NCBI GenBank assembly: GCA_944322575.1 | Contig: CALUPK010000010.1 | Span: 1-64,000 of the forward strand | DNA from: an uncultured Bacteroidales bacterium | Lineage (GTDB): Bacteria > Bacteroidota > Bacteroidia > Bacteroidales > UBA932 | Direction: 5' to 3' | Length of the DNA: 64,000 nt | Shown: in pieces, positions 34,742 through 44,188 of the stretch | Position numbering within the stretch: the stretch's first letter is position 1 | Layout: each line of letters begins with the position of its first letter | The notes under the pieces: model-generated | What the model was told of the DNA's origin: nothing | The model's input: the letters and a program-made list of their open reading frames with translations, nothing else | The model's database searches: none | Position numbers and translations under genes: made by a program

Positions 34742-35257
34742 CTATTCTATGGATGAGGCTATGTACTTGGCAGCCTCCTCCTCTGTTATTTTTCCCTCAA
34801 TCTGGATAATAGCCGGGTCCTCTCCCGCAGAGATCACCACCATTTCAGTGATGAGATCCCCTTCCTTGCGCACCAGCACCCTCGCATCATCCCCGTCATC
34901 ATGCACCTCTGTCAGAACCACATAGCCGCCCAACTCACATTTTTCCACATCCTCGGCGAACTGCGCCAGCACCTTCTCGCTGCAGCCGCTCAGGTCGGCC
35001 ACCCGCACCGCGTTGATATGCGAGAGGGTCTTCAACGCTATATCGGTCTCGTCGTCAGAAAGTTCGGTTTCTTCCTGCCCGAAGGCCACCACGAGCTTGG
35101 CGAGATTAATCCAGAACTGGCCTACCGAAACGGACTCGGCACCGGGCTTGTCAGCATAGCGCTCGTACAGACTTTCGACATTCTGGGCCCCTGCGGGCAG
35201 TACAGCCGCCGACAGAAGCAGCAGGCTGAGGAAGATGGGTGTAAAAACTCGTTTCAT
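34742..35257 (-). CDS. DUF4252 protein (first in cluster)
   Basis: 171 residues with a signal peptide ending AGA-QNV. It shows the family features YERYADKPGAESVSVGQFW, a helical middle, and YVVLTEVHDDGDDARVLVRK, then LITEMVVISAGEDPAIIQIEG. It is the first gene of the five-gene minus-strand run. Function unknown. Confidence 0.85.
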   Translation of the reverse strand: MKRVFTPIFLSLLLLSAAVLPAGAQNVESLYERYADKPGAESVSVGQFWINLAKLVVAFGQEETELSDDETDIALKTLSHINAVRVADLSGCSEKVLAQFAEDVEKCELGGYVVLTEVHDDGDDARVLVRKEGDLITEMVVISAGEDPAIIQIEGKITEEEAAKYIASSIE

Positions 35258-35326
35258 AACTTTTCTCTGTTTTTAAATGTTTCTGAACTTATGACGCCGG
35301 AATGCGGGAAAATGTTACAAGAAATT

Positions 35327-36697
35327 TCAAGGCCGGTGGCAATTCTTCTTCAGAATCCTCGGGAACATAATCAGGAACAGGACGGTACAGCATATCGCGG
35401 CGGTGGCGTCGGATATGGCTTCGGCGGCGAAAACGCCCCTTACGCCCATCAGGCGGGGAAGAGTCAGGGCCAGCGGAACGAGCAGGATAATCTTGCGCAG
35501 CAGGGCAATGAATATCGACAGACGGGCCTGGCCGAGGGCGACGAACATGTTCTGGAAGGCCCGCTGCAGGCCGAAGATGGTCATGCCGGCCAGGAAGAGG
35601 GGCATGGCTTCAGAGACGGTGACTATCAGCTTGGGGTCGTCGCTGAATATCGAGGCTACCGCCGAAGGGTAGAGAATCATCAGCAGGACGACTATGAGGT
35701 TGAAGGAGAACATGGTGATGAGCACCACCCGGAGGCAGGAACGGACACGGGAGGCGTCGCCCCGGCCGTAGTTGTAACTGGCTATGGGGATAAAGCCCTG
35801 GGCAAAGCCGGAGAGGGGCACGCTGACGAGCATCATGGCGCTCTGCATGATGGCTAAGGCGCTGACGTAGATGTCGCCGTAGTGCTTGAGGGTGCCGTTG
35901 AGCACGAAGCCTACGATGCTCTCGGTGCTGGCCATCACGAAGGGCGAGACGCCGAGGGCTAAGGTAGCTCCGATGACCTTCCAGTCCACCCGCATGGCTT
36001 TCAGTTCGATATGCAGGGAGGCCCGGCGCCTGGAGCACAGGAAGGACAGGACCCACGCCGCGCTGCACGCCTGGGAGATGACCGTGGCTATGGCGGCTCC
36101 CTTCACGCCCATGTCGAGCAGGAAGATGAAGACCGGGTCTAAGGCAATGTTCATCACCGCCCCGAGGATGACCGAGGTCATGGCTATTCCGGGCCGGCCC
36201 TGGGTATATATGAAGGTGTTCAGTCCGAGGGAGAGCTGCACGAAGACCGTACCGAGCAGATATACAGAGAGATAGTCGCAGGCATAGCCTATCGTCGCGT
36301 CCGAGGCACCTACGGCGTAGAGTATCGGCTCCATGAAGATGTAGACCGGCAGGGCACAGAGGACCGCGAATACTATGAGCAGGACCACCCCGTTGCCGAG
36401 ATACCGGCCGGCTAAGGCCCTGTCCCCGCGTCCGAGGGCGATGGAGGCTAAGGGAGCGGCGCCGCCGTTGACTATAGAGGCGAAGGCCGAAATCAAGATG
36501 ATGACCGAACCGGTGACCCCGATACCGGCCAAAGCCTCGGTCCCGATGCCGTAGATGTGACCGATGTAGATACGGTCCACGAGATTGTAGAGCAGGTTGA
36601 CCAACTGGGCCACCACTGCCGGAACGGCCATGCGGAAGACCAGAGGGGTCATGGGCGCGGTGCCTAAGCGCTCTTCATATTGTAAGTTATTTGTCAC
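35327..36697 (-). CDS. MATE-family multidrug/sodium antiporter
   Basis: 456 residues with about 12 TM segments. MATE hallmarks are MTPLVFRMAVPAVVAQLVNLLYNLVDRIYIG in parts (AVPAVVAQLVNLLYN, VDRIYIGHI), the repeat half with GVSPFVMASTESIVGFVLN, and GFAQGFIPIASYNYGRGDA. It exports cationic compounds using a sodium or proton gradient; the substrate is unknown. It is divergent from the YitT gene at 36743 with a 45-bp gap. Confidence 0.93.
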   Translation of the reverse strand: MTNNLQYEERLGTAPMTPLVFRMAVPAVVAQLVNLLYNLVDRIYIGHIYGIGTEALAGIGVTGSVIILISAFASIVNGGAAPLASIALGRGDRALAGRYLGNGVVLLIVFAVLCALPVYIFMEPILYAVGASDATIGYACDYLSVYLLGTVFVQLSLGLNTFIYTQGRPGIAMTSVILGAVMNIALDPVFIFLLDMGVKGAAIATVISQACSAAWVLSFLCSRRRASLHIELKAMRVDWKVIGATLALGVSPFVMASTESIVGFVLNGTLKHYGDIYVSALAIMQSAMMLVSVPLSGFAQGFIPIASYNYGRGDASRVRSCLRVVLITMFSFNLIVVLLMILYPSAVASIFSDDPKLIVTVSEAMPLFLAGMTIFGLQRAFQNMFVALGQARLSIFIALLRKIILLVPLALTLPRLMGVRGVFAAEAISDATAAICCTVLFLIMFPRILKKNCHRP

Positions 36698-36742
36698 TTT
36701 CTACTTATAATTTCTTATCTTAGCGGCCTAAAATCCTACGAT

Positions 36743-37603
36743 ATGTTTCTGAAATACCTGAAAGAATACGCAATCATGACCCTCGGATTAGCCGTCTTCG
36801 TCTTCGGCTGGACCGCATTCCTCAACCCCCACGAGATCACCGGCGGCGGCATCGCCGGCCTGGCTTCGGTAATCCACTACGGCATCGACAGCATCCCCGT
36901 CTCCTACGCCAAGTTCGCGGTAGACATCCTGCTCCTCGTCGCCGGCTTCATCATCCTCGGCAAGGGATTCGGTATCAAGACCATTTACTGCGTGGCCATG
37001 AGTTTCGTGTTCTTCCAGTTCATGCCCATGATACCCGGCCTGACCAGCATCTCCGCCGGCATCACCGACAACCTGATCAACGCCCTCATCGGCGGCGCCA
37101 TGAGCGGTATCGGTATCGCCATCATCATCACCCAGGGCGGCAGCACCGGCGGCACCGACATCATCGCGCTTTCGATCAACAAATATAAGAACATTTCGCC
37201 CGGACGTATCTACCTCGTGTGCGATTCTCTCATCGTCATGTCGATTCTTTTAGTCAACGACAAGACCTTGGCCGACGTCGTCTACGGATTCGTAGAGATC
37301 ATCGCCTTCTCCTACGCCGTGGACATGTTCCTGACCGGCTCGCAGCAGTCCGTCCAGACCCTCATCCTCTCCGAGCACAACGACGAGATCGCCGCCCGCC
37401 TCCAGACCCTCAGCATTGAGGGCAACCGCTCCGTCAAGTCCGTGCAGTGGTCCACCGAAGGCAGTCGCAAGATGCTCATGGTCGTCAGCCGCAAAGGCTA
37501 CTCCGGCGAAATCGTCAAGACCGCCCGCTCCGTCGACCCAGACGTCATCCTCATGACCGTCCCCGTCACCGCCGTCTACGGCATCGACAAGAAGAACCAG
37601 TAG
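36743..37603 (+). CDS. YitT-family membrane protein (DUF161/DUF2179)
   Basis: 286 residues. Five TM segments lie at about 10-170 (AFLNPHEITGGGIAGLASVI; GIAIIITQGGSTGGTDIIAL), followed by a C-terminal DUF2179 domain (about 210-280, SVQTLILSEHNDEIAARL, RKMLMVVSRKGYSGEIVKT). Transport function suspected but not known. The last codons and stop (GGCATCGACAAGAAGAACCAG TAG) reappear as a copy about 70 bp downstream (37651-37675), a sign of local duplication. Confidence 0.9.
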   Translation: MFLKYLKEYAIMTLGLAVFVFGWTAFLNPHEITGGGIAGLASVIHYGIDSIPVSYAKFAVDILLLVAGFIILGKGFGIKTIYCVAMSFVFFQFMPMIPGLTSISAGITDNLINALIGGAMSGIGIAIIITQGGSTGGTDIIALSINKYKNISPGRIYLVCDSLIVMSILLVNDKTLADVVYGFVEIIAFSYAVDMFLTGSQQSVQTLILSEHNDEIAARLQTLSIEGNRSVKSVQWSTEGSRKMLMVVSRKGYSGEIVKTARSVDPDVILMTVPVTAVYGIDKKNQ

Positions 37604-37765
37604 CTTTCCGGTGATATCCAGCTCCCCGTCCCCCTCGTCCGCCATCCCGCATCGACAAGAGGAACCAGTAGCCGTACGCCTCCGCCTCGTCTCCGTCCCC
37701 GTTTCCGTTTTCGTTTTCGTTTCCGTTCCCGCATCCGTCTCCGTCCCCGTTTCCGTTCCTGCCTC
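37604..37765 (+). repeat. copied yitT 3' end and hexanucleotide repeat tract
   Basis: 37651-37675 copies the yitT 3' end almost exactly (GCATCGACAAGAGGAACCAG then TAGC). 37690-37765 is a tract of degenerate 6-nt units of the form GTTTCC, GTTTTC, GTCCCC and GTCTCC. No gene is seen. Confidence 0.85.
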
Positions 37766-37838
37766 AGCCCCCGCACACCACACACCGCCCGAAGCCACCC
37801 GGAAGACGCCTGGGGAATGCCGCGGGACACCTCGCCCC

Positions 37839-38191
37839 ACTCCTTCGGAAGAAGTAAGAGGGCGGAAAGTCCTTTGGCTTACTGAGGACTTCGGGTGATT
37901 GCGCACCTTCGGAAGGTGAGCAGAAAACGCGGGAAAACTGCACACCTTCGGAAGGTGGGAAGAGGCGACTGGAGACGAAAACGCGCGTACAGGCCCTACA
38001 GAGGGCCTCGGGTGATTACGCACCTCCGGAAGGTGAGCAGAAAACACGGGAGAATCACTCACCTTCGGAAGGTGGGATGAGGCGGCTGGAAACGAAAACG
38101 CGCGTACAGGCACTACAGAGGGCCTCGGGTGATTACGCACCTTCGGAAGGTGAGCAAAAAACGCGGGAAAACTGCACACCTTCGGAAGGTG
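37839..38191 (+). repeat. array of three 117-nt units, each with a palindrome pair
   Basis: A lone ACTCC-type palindrome at 37839-37855 (one mismatch) is followed by three CACC-type pairs: 37904/37943, 38021/38060 and 38138/38177 (first positions of each palindrome; 39-nt pitch). The pairs repeat at exactly 117 nt, and the whole 117-nt unit is conserved (for example ACGAAAACGCGCGTACAGGC twice). The spacer is in the opposite orientation to the copies at 7.8-23.3 kb. Confidence 0.93.
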
Positions 38192-38205
38192 AACAGAAAA
38201 CGTGG

Positions 38206-40818
38206 CTATATCCCTCTGACCAGACGCGCTATCTGCTCTGCCGTCCCGATATTGTAGCCCTGGGAGATGTAGACGATGCGGCCGAAGGTGTCGGCTATCA
38301 CGAAGACGGGATACTCCACATCGCGGAGGGAGAGCTTCAGCTCGCGGCACACCGCACCGAGCACAGCCCAATCCCGGTCTACTCCGAAATGCACGCGGGC
38401 GGGCGCCGAAGGGAATCCGTCCGAGAGATACTGCCGGTACTCCCGTTCGCTGCCGTACATCAGAATCACCGGACATTCAGGCACATCTGCGAAGACTCCG
38501 CGCACGGCATGGTTGCTCGGCTCGTGCCTGGGCTGCATGAACCCGAGCACGAAGAACCCGCGCCCGGTCGTTGCCAGTATAGTAGACTCCTGCAAGCCTC
38601 CGTCCGTCCCCGGCTGAACAGCGAGGTACAGCGCCTCCGCATTCATGCTCCCGATTACCTGCAGGTCCGAAGGATCCTCCCTCATCACTAACGTCACGTC
38701 CGTATTTTCCCCGGCCGTCACTGAAAAGAACGTCATGGTCGCCAGCACCTTGCCGTTTGCCATTCTCGTACCCGACACCATAATGTACTGTCCGCAGTCC
38801 AGAGCCACCGGACCGTCCCCGAAGACAGTCTTCCAGGTCATCGACCCCTCGCGCCCCTCCTTGTCCGTGAAATTCAGCGTTACCGGTGAGCCGCCGTCTA
38901 TCCGCGCCAGGGTAAAATGTGTCTCGTACTTCGGGTCATTGATATACTCCTGCCCGGCATAGTCTACAGTCACCGTACCCTGCTCTGCCACAGCCGCAGC
39001 CGAGCCGCCGGAAAGGTCCACATCCACCCAGCGCTCACCGTCATGGTACTGCAGCTTCCCGCTGACCTCCTCCAGCCTGGCCGGTATCCCGAAGGTGCGG
39101 CAAAGAGCCACGAAAAATACATCCCGTGAATAGCTGTCCGCAGCCCCGAGCCGGAACACCCCGACGGGCGTCACCGGAATCACTAAAGGATTGTACTGAT
39201 CGCAGACCCTGATGCCCGAAGCATAGTCTATCAGAGCCTCTACGCACACATTATCAGACCCGGAAGACACGGCTGCACCGGAAGGCCCGAAAACCCCATC
39301 GGCAGCAGCCTTCAAAAAAACACTGCGGTAGGGCGACAGCAGTTCCAGCCCCACCCGCGGATTGAGCACATAGTCCCTCAGCACCGGGTCATCGCCATTA
39401 TAGGAAAAATGCGAGATATGGTCCGTCAGCACCCCCGAGGGCGTATCGCGCAGGTCCTTCTCGCTGAGCAGGTCCAGCATGTGCAGGGCATCGCGTCCAT
39501 AGCTCCGGGAGGCCTCCATGTAGGCGGCTATCTCCCTCCAGTTGCCCCGCGCTTTCGCCAGATACGGGTCGGAAGTGTCGAACCCCGCAATATAGGCGAC
39601 CCGCAGCGAATCCTCACGAGCGAGCCGCACCGCATTGGCCTGCACAGCCTCCGGCGTCAGCTCCACCACGGCCTTCCCCTCTGCGGGCGGCACGATGTCT
39701 ATCTCCTCATACCCCCGGAAGGAACTGTCCTTGTCCAGGACCAATGTCAGGGAAGTCTCCCCCTCCGAAAGGGCAAGCCGTCCATAGCCGAACCGCCCTC
39801 CGGAAGAAGCCCAGACGAGGATGTCCCCCCGCCCGAAGGTCGCATGGGACAATCCGTTGCGGTCGCTGATATCCGTCACCGCCGTATAGAACTCGGAGTA
39901 ATTGTAAATCTTATACTCGACCCGGGCCCCCTCCACAGGCACTCCGGCAGCATCCGTCACTGTCACCGTCACCCGCTCGACAGGGGCGTAGTTCGAGGTC
40001 ACGTTTATCTCAGTATAGCAGTCGGTCCGGGAAATGACATCCTCCGGGCCCTCATAGCGGCCGAATACATTGGTATGCATCATCACACCGCGCAGGGCTG
40101 TGGAACTGAACCAGGCCACATCCAGCTCGGGCTCCGGCTCGCAGGCTCCGAGGTAGTGCCAATGCCCGTCCACCCAGGCCTCGACCCAGGCATGGTTGTC
40201 GTCTGTATGTGCCCATCGCGGGGTGTACACCTGACGGGCAGGAATCCCCACGGTGCGCAGGGCGGCCACCAGAAGGACCGACTCCTCTCCGCAGCGGCCG
40301 TATCCTGTCCGGATCGAGGCCAATGGCGAGGAGGTCCGGGCATCCGAGGGAGTGTAGGTCACCCGCTCGTGGCACCAGTGATTGACCTCAAGCACCGCAT
40401 CGTGCATCGACAGTCCACGCACCCTGCCGCTCAAATCCTCGTAGCACTCCGTCCGGAACTCATCCAGAGTCTCGTTGTTGACCCGCAGCGGCAGCACGAA
40501 ATGCCGGAACAGTTCCTCGGGCACCTCCCGTCCCCACGGCATCTCCTCCCAGGCCCGGAACACAGTACGGACTCCGTCTAAATACAGCTGCGGACTGTAG
40601 TCCGCCACATCCCCCACGGGCATATACGCATAGAGGAACTCCATCGCTTCCCGCTCCTGCCGGTCAACACAGCCCGAGAGCACCTGCTCCATATCCAGAC
40701 CATCACCTATCGCAGCCGCCTTGGCCGCTAAATCTTTCTTAACAAGAGAACGCTCCCCGCACGCCGTCATCAGCAGCGCCAGCACGGGAACGAGACATAT
40801 CAGAATGTATTTTTTCAT
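38206..40818 (-). CDS. transglutaminase-like domain lipoprotein
   Basis: 870 residues. The lipobox is LLMTAC. The transglutaminase-like core (about 150-240) has the Cys in GYGRCGEESVLL, the His in TDDNHAWVEAW and the acidic partner region GHWHYLGACEPEPELD. A carboxypeptidase-regulatory-like sandwich follows (about 285-375). A second, weaker transglutaminase-like segment (about 550-620, SRDVFFVALCRTFGIPARLE) keeps the FGIPARLEE block but has no clear Cys-His pair. The last 130 residues have a thioredoxin-like look without CxxC (ECPVILMYGSEREYRQYL). It probably acts on periplasmic or surface peptides. Substrate unknown. Confidence 0.83.
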   Translation of the reverse strand: MKKYILICLVPVLALLMTACGERSLVKKDLAAKAAAIGDGLDMEQVLSGCVDRQEREAMEFLYAYMPVGDVADYSPQLYLDGVRTVFRAWEEMPWGREVPEELFRHFVLPLRVNNETLDEFRTECYEDLSGRVRGLSMHDAVLEVNHWCHERVTYTPSDARTSSPLASIRTGYGRCGEESVLLVAALRTVGIPARQVYTPRWAHTDDNHAWVEAWVDGHWHYLGACEPEPELDVAWFSSTALRGVMMHTNVFGRYEGPEDVISRTDCYTEINVTSNYAPVERVTVTVTDAAGVPVEGARVEYKIYNYSEFYTAVTDISDRNGLSHATFGRGDILVWASSGGRFGYGRLALSEGETSLTLVLDKDSSFRGYEEIDIVPPAEGKAVVELTPEAVQANAVRLAREDSLRVAYIAGFDTSDPYLAKARGNWREIAAYMEASRSYGRDALHMLDLLSEKDLRDTPSGVLTDHISHFSYNGDDPVLRDYVLNPRVGLELLSPYRSVFLKAAADGVFGPSGAAVSSGSDNVCVEALIDYASGIRVCDQYNPLVIPVTPVGVFRLGAADSYSRDVFFVALCRTFGIPARLEEVSGKLQYHDGERWVDVDLSGGSAAAVAEQGTVTVDYAGQEYINDPKYETHFTLARIDGGSPVTLNFTDKEGREGSMTWKTVFGDGPVALDCGQYIMVSGTRMANGKVLATMTFFSVTAGENTDVTLVMREDPSDLQVIGSMNAEALYLAVQPGTDGGLQESTILATTGRGFFVLGFMQPRHEPSNHAVRGVFADVPECPVILMYGSEREYRQYLSDGFPSAPARVHFGVDRDWAVLGAVCRELKLSLRDVEYPVFVIADTFGRIVYISQGYNIGTAEQIARLVRGI

Positions 40819-40916
40819 TGTACTGAGTTTTTATCCGTTTTCAGTACAGCGAAATTAGAAAAACCCAAGCACATTTCCGAAAAAATTCTCTATTTCCATA
40901 TAAAGGCCGGACGGCC

Positions 40917-42998
40917 CTACGAGATCCGGTTGAGGTCCTTGACAAGCACATTCTTGATCTGCAGCAGCAGCTTGAGGCGGTGCATGACCTCCTGCTGTTC
41001 GGACGGGTCGGAAGAATGCCCGAGAGACTCCATCAGCTGCGAGCAGGTGTGCTCCACGTACTTGAGTTTGTAGACCAGTACGGCCTTGGGTACGTTGATG
41101 TCTATCGTATTGCGCTCGGGTATCTGGGAGCGGAGATATTCCTTGACATTGATTTCGTACTTGACGACAGTAATGTCTAAAACAGTCGTTGTCACCTGAG
41201 GGTCCTCGCTGTTGACAAACCTGCGCATCAGCCTCTCCTGCAGCACCTCAGGCTGTACGGCCGCCTCCGAGCCGTCTTCCTCGAGAAGCTGGGCACGGTA
41301 GGTGAAATACAGGTCGTATATCCTGCGGTACAGCGGATTCTGCAGCGTCAGGTCGTCGTCCTGCAGCTGTGCCGAGATGTATTCGGCCACCGTAATCCGC
41401 AGCACTGGAGCCTCCGCCCCATAGACCTGATTCTCTGCGAAACTGAGACTGTACTCCCCGAACTTCAGGAGATAGTACAGGAGTTCCCGCTCGGCCGGCT
41501 CCAGCAGCGGCACAGGCTTGAGCGCAACGTCATCCACCACAGCAGATGCCGTTCCGCCCGGCACCCCAGTCTCAGCCTCGGAAGAAGGCTCCGCTACAGC
41601 CGCCGCGGCAGCCCTTGCCCTCGTCTCAGCCTCTTCCCTCCGCCGCTGCTCGAACTGCCCGGACTCTATCCGCTTGCGCCGCACCCTCGCCACCTCCGCG
41701 AAGAGCACGTCCTCCTTCATCCCTAACCGTTGGGCGCACTGCTCGATATAGACGGACCGCGCTATCTGGTCCGGAATGACCGCTATGGTATCTATGATGT
41801 CCCTGATCAGCTCCGCCTTCCGGATGGGATCGCGTTCGATGGTGGAGGAGAGCAGGTCGTATTTGAACTCTATGAAGTCGGTCTCGTGCTCCGACAGGAA
41901 GTCTAAAATCTCCTGCCTCGTGTGGGAGCGGGCGAAGGAGTCGGGATCCTCCCCGTCCGGCAGCAGCACCACCTTGATGATCATTCCCTCCTCGAGCAGC
42001 ATGTTGATACCGCGGAGGGAGGCCTTGATGCCAGCCGCGTCCCCGTCGTAGAGCACGGTGACATTGTTCGTGAAACGCTTGATGAGCCGGATCTGGTCCG
42101 TAGTCAGGGATGTGCCGGAGGATGCCGTAACATTCTCTATTCCCGCCTGGTGCATGGAGATGACGTCGGTGTAACCCTCGACCAGGTAGCATTTCTGCTC
42201 GCGGGCGATGGCCGACTTGGCGAAGTATATGCCGTAGAGGGAGCGGCTCTTGTGGTAGATGTCGCTCTCGGGCGAATTGAGGTACTTGGCCACCGCCTTG
42301 TCCTCCCGAAGGGTCCTGCCGCCGAAGGCTATTACCCTGCCGCTGAGGGAGTGTATCGGAAAAATGACCCTCTCCCGGAATTTGTCCACCAGTTCCCCTC
42401 CATGCTCGTAGCAGAGGCCGGTGGAAAGCAGGTATTCCGCCTTATAACCGTTCTGCAGGGCGGTCCGGGGCAATGTCGCGGCGGCCGGCTCTCCGGCGAA
42501 GGACCGTCCGGAGGGGGACCATCCCAGCCCGAATTTGCGGATCGTCTCATCGGAGAATCCCCTCTTCTGCCGGAAGTAGGACAATCCCACGGAATGTCCC
42601 TCCGCAGTATTGAACAGGGCGTCCGCATAGAACTTGGAGGCGTATTCCGAAACGGCTATCATCGACTCCCGCTTGAGGCGGTCGGCCGTATCCTCGGCGC
42701 TCTCCTCCTGTTCGTGGACCTCTATCCCGTATTTGCGGGCAAGGTATTTCAGAGCCTCGGGATAGGTCATCTGCTCGTGCTCCATGACGAAGGTCACGGC
42801 GCTGCCCGCCTTGCCGCATCCGAAGCACTTGAAGATGCCCTTGCTCGGGGAGACCGAGAACGAGGGGGTCTTCTCGTTGTGGAAGGGACAGCAGGCTATG
42901 TAGTTGGCTCCGCGTCGCTTGAGGGTGACGAAGTCGCTGATGACATCGACTATCTCGGTCGCGTCCAGTATCTTTTCTACGGTGGCTCTGTCTATCAT
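40917..42998 (-). CDS. dnaG: DNA primase
   Basis: 693 residues. The N-terminal zinc finger is CCPFHNEKTPSF and CFGCGKAG. The RNA polymerase domain has the YNSPESDIYHKS and Toprim motifs VEGYTDVISMHQAG and YDGDAAGIKAS. The C-terminal helicase-binding region follows an Ala-rich linker (about 445-480). It makes RNA primers for lagging-strand synthesis. The promoter is divergent from the kinase gene at 43067 (-7 at 43005-43012). Confidence 0.97.
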   Translation of the reverse strand: MIDRATVEKILDATEIVDVISDFVTLKRRGANYIACCPFHNEKTPSFSVSPSKGIFKCFGCGKAGSAVTFVMEHEQMTYPEALKYLARKYGIEVHEQEESAEDTADRLKRESMIAVSEYASKFYADALFNTAEGHSVGLSYFRQKRGFSDETIRKFGLGWSPSGRSFAGEPAAATLPRTALQNGYKAEYLLSTGLCYEHGGELVDKFRERVIFPIHSLSGRVIAFGGRTLREDKAVAKYLNSPESDIYHKSRSLYGIYFAKSAIAREQKCYLVEGYTDVISMHQAGIENVTASSGTSLTTDQIRLIKRFTNNVTVLYDGDAAGIKASLRGINMLLEEGMIIKVVLLPDGEDPDSFARSHTRQEILDFLSEHETDFIEFKYDLLSSTIERDPIRKAELIRDIIDTIAVIPDQIARSVYIEQCAQRLGMKEDVLFAEVARVRRKRIESGQFEQRRREEAETRARAAAAAVAEPSSEAETGVPGGTASAVVDDVALKPVPLLEPAERELLYYLLKFGEYSLSFAENQVYGAEAPVLRITVAEYISAQLQDDDLTLQNPLYRRIYDLYFTYRAQLLEEDGSEAAVQPEVLQERLMRRFVNSEDPQVTTTVLDITVVKYEINVKEYLRSQIPERNTIDINVPKAVLVYKLKYVEHTCSQLMESLGHSSDPSEQQEVMHRLKLLLQIKNVLVKDLNRIS

Positions 42999-43004
42999 AG
43001 ATTA

Positions 43005-43042
43005 CAAAAATATGGAATTTTGAAATATTCTGTCTATTTTTG
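43005..43042. promoter_or_regulatory. divergent -7 boxes of dnaG and the kinase cassette
   Basis: Minus strand TATTTTTG at 43005-43012 (dnaG, ATG at 42998) and plus strand TATTTTTG at 43035-43042 (kinase cassette, ATG at 43067). Confidence 0.5.
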
Positions 43043-43066
43043 TTTGATTTTGCATTACTCAACGAT

Positions 43067-44188
43067 ATGCCCGACTACAATGTAAAGAACATTTCCTCCC
43101 TGAAGACCAGGATCCAGATCTTAGACAAGATCATCGTGGTCATCTGGGTCGGCCTGATAGTCCTGATATACTTCGACATAAGCTGGGCGGTAGCCGTCAT
43201 GTTAGTGGCCCAGCTGGTACTGTACATCATCCGCCGCAGGATGAAGAAGGACCTGAACCAGAAAGAGATACTGGCCAAGATGGTGGAGGAGCGCACAGCC
43301 GGACTCCGGCAGGAAAGGGACAAGGTGGTGCAGGAGTCCAAGGAACTCTCGGACGCCCTCGAGGCCTTAGCCAAGGCCCAGAACGAGTTAGTGCGCAAGG
43401 AGAAGATGGCCACGGTCGGCAACCTCACCTCCGGTTTAGTGGACCGCATCCTCAACCCCGTCAACTACATCAACAACTTCTCAGGCCTGACCATCAGCAC
43501 CCTGCAGGAGCTGCACGGCGAGATAGACTCAGTCCGGGACAGCATCCCCGCCGACAAGTACGAGGATATCTGCGAGACCTTAGAGATCATCGACACCAAC
43601 CTCAGCAAAATCAACGGCCACGGCTGCAACACCGTCCGTATAGTCAAGGCCATGGAGGAGCTCATCAAGACCCGCCACAGCAACATCACCCTCACCGACA
43701 TCCGGACAGTCTGCAAGGTCAATGTGGAACTGGCCCGCAAGCATTTTGCCAAGACCATCGAGCTCAACGGCATAGACCTGCGCCTCAACGTGCCCGACAC
43801 TCCCGTCAACGCCGAGATCAGCATCGACGAGATGAACAAGGTGATGCACCACCTCATCTCCAACAGCATCTACGCCGTCAGCAAGAAGCTCCAGAAACAG
43901 AACTTCTCCCCCGAGATAGTAATCCGCGTCATCCCCCTGCCGGACGACCGGACCGAGATATCCATAAGAGACAACGGCATCGGCATCGAAGACACCATCA
44001 AGTCCCGCATCTTCGAGCCGTTCTTCACCACCAAACCCACCTCAGAGGCCGCAGGCACCGGTCTCTATCTGTGCCGCGAGATGATTCTCAACCACAAGGG
44101 AACCATCGACGTGGAAAGCCGTCAGGGCGAATACACAGAGTTCCGCATCACCATTCCCAACTCTCAAAACATCACAGCCGATGAATGA
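43067..44188 (+). CDS. histidine-kinase-like protein lacking the phospho-acceptor His
   Basis: 373 residues from ATG 43067. Two TM segments at the start (about 18-55) are followed by a coiled-coil (KMVEERTAGLRQERDKVVQE) and an H-box equivalent reading VGNLTSGLVDRILNPVNYIN. The His that aligns in the next gene (GIAHEIQNP) is replaced by Asp126. The HATPase domain is complete: N box MHHLISNSIYAVSKK, G1 RDNGIGIED, and PFFTTKP with GTGLYLCREMILNHKG. It overlaps the next kinase gene by 8 bp. It may act as an ATP-binding partner that controls the active kinase. The reading frame is intact. Confidence 0.85.
   Translation: MPDYNVKNISSLKTRIQILDKIIVVIWVGLIVLIYFDISWAVAVMLVAQLVLYIIRRRMKKDLNQKEILAKMVEERTAGLRQERDKVVQESKELSDALEALAKAQNELVRKEKMATVGNLTSGLVDRILNPVNYINNFSGLTISTLQELHGEIDSVRDSIPADKYEDICETLEIIDTNLSKINGHGCNTVRIVKAMEELIKTRHSNITLTDIRTVCKVNVELARKHFAKTIELNGIDLRLNVPDTPVNAEISIDEMNKVMHHLISNSIYAVSKKLQKQNFSPEIVIRVIPLPDDRTEISIRDNGIGIEDTIKSRIFEPFFTTKPTSEAAGTGLYLCREMILNHKGTIDVESRQGEYTEFRITIPNSQNITADE

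Noticed and set aside
37904..38191. Possible CRISPR array (regular palindromic repeats)
   Set aside because: Repeats are only 15-17 nt, intervals alternate (39, then 78), the spacers are conserved not unique, and no cas genes are present.
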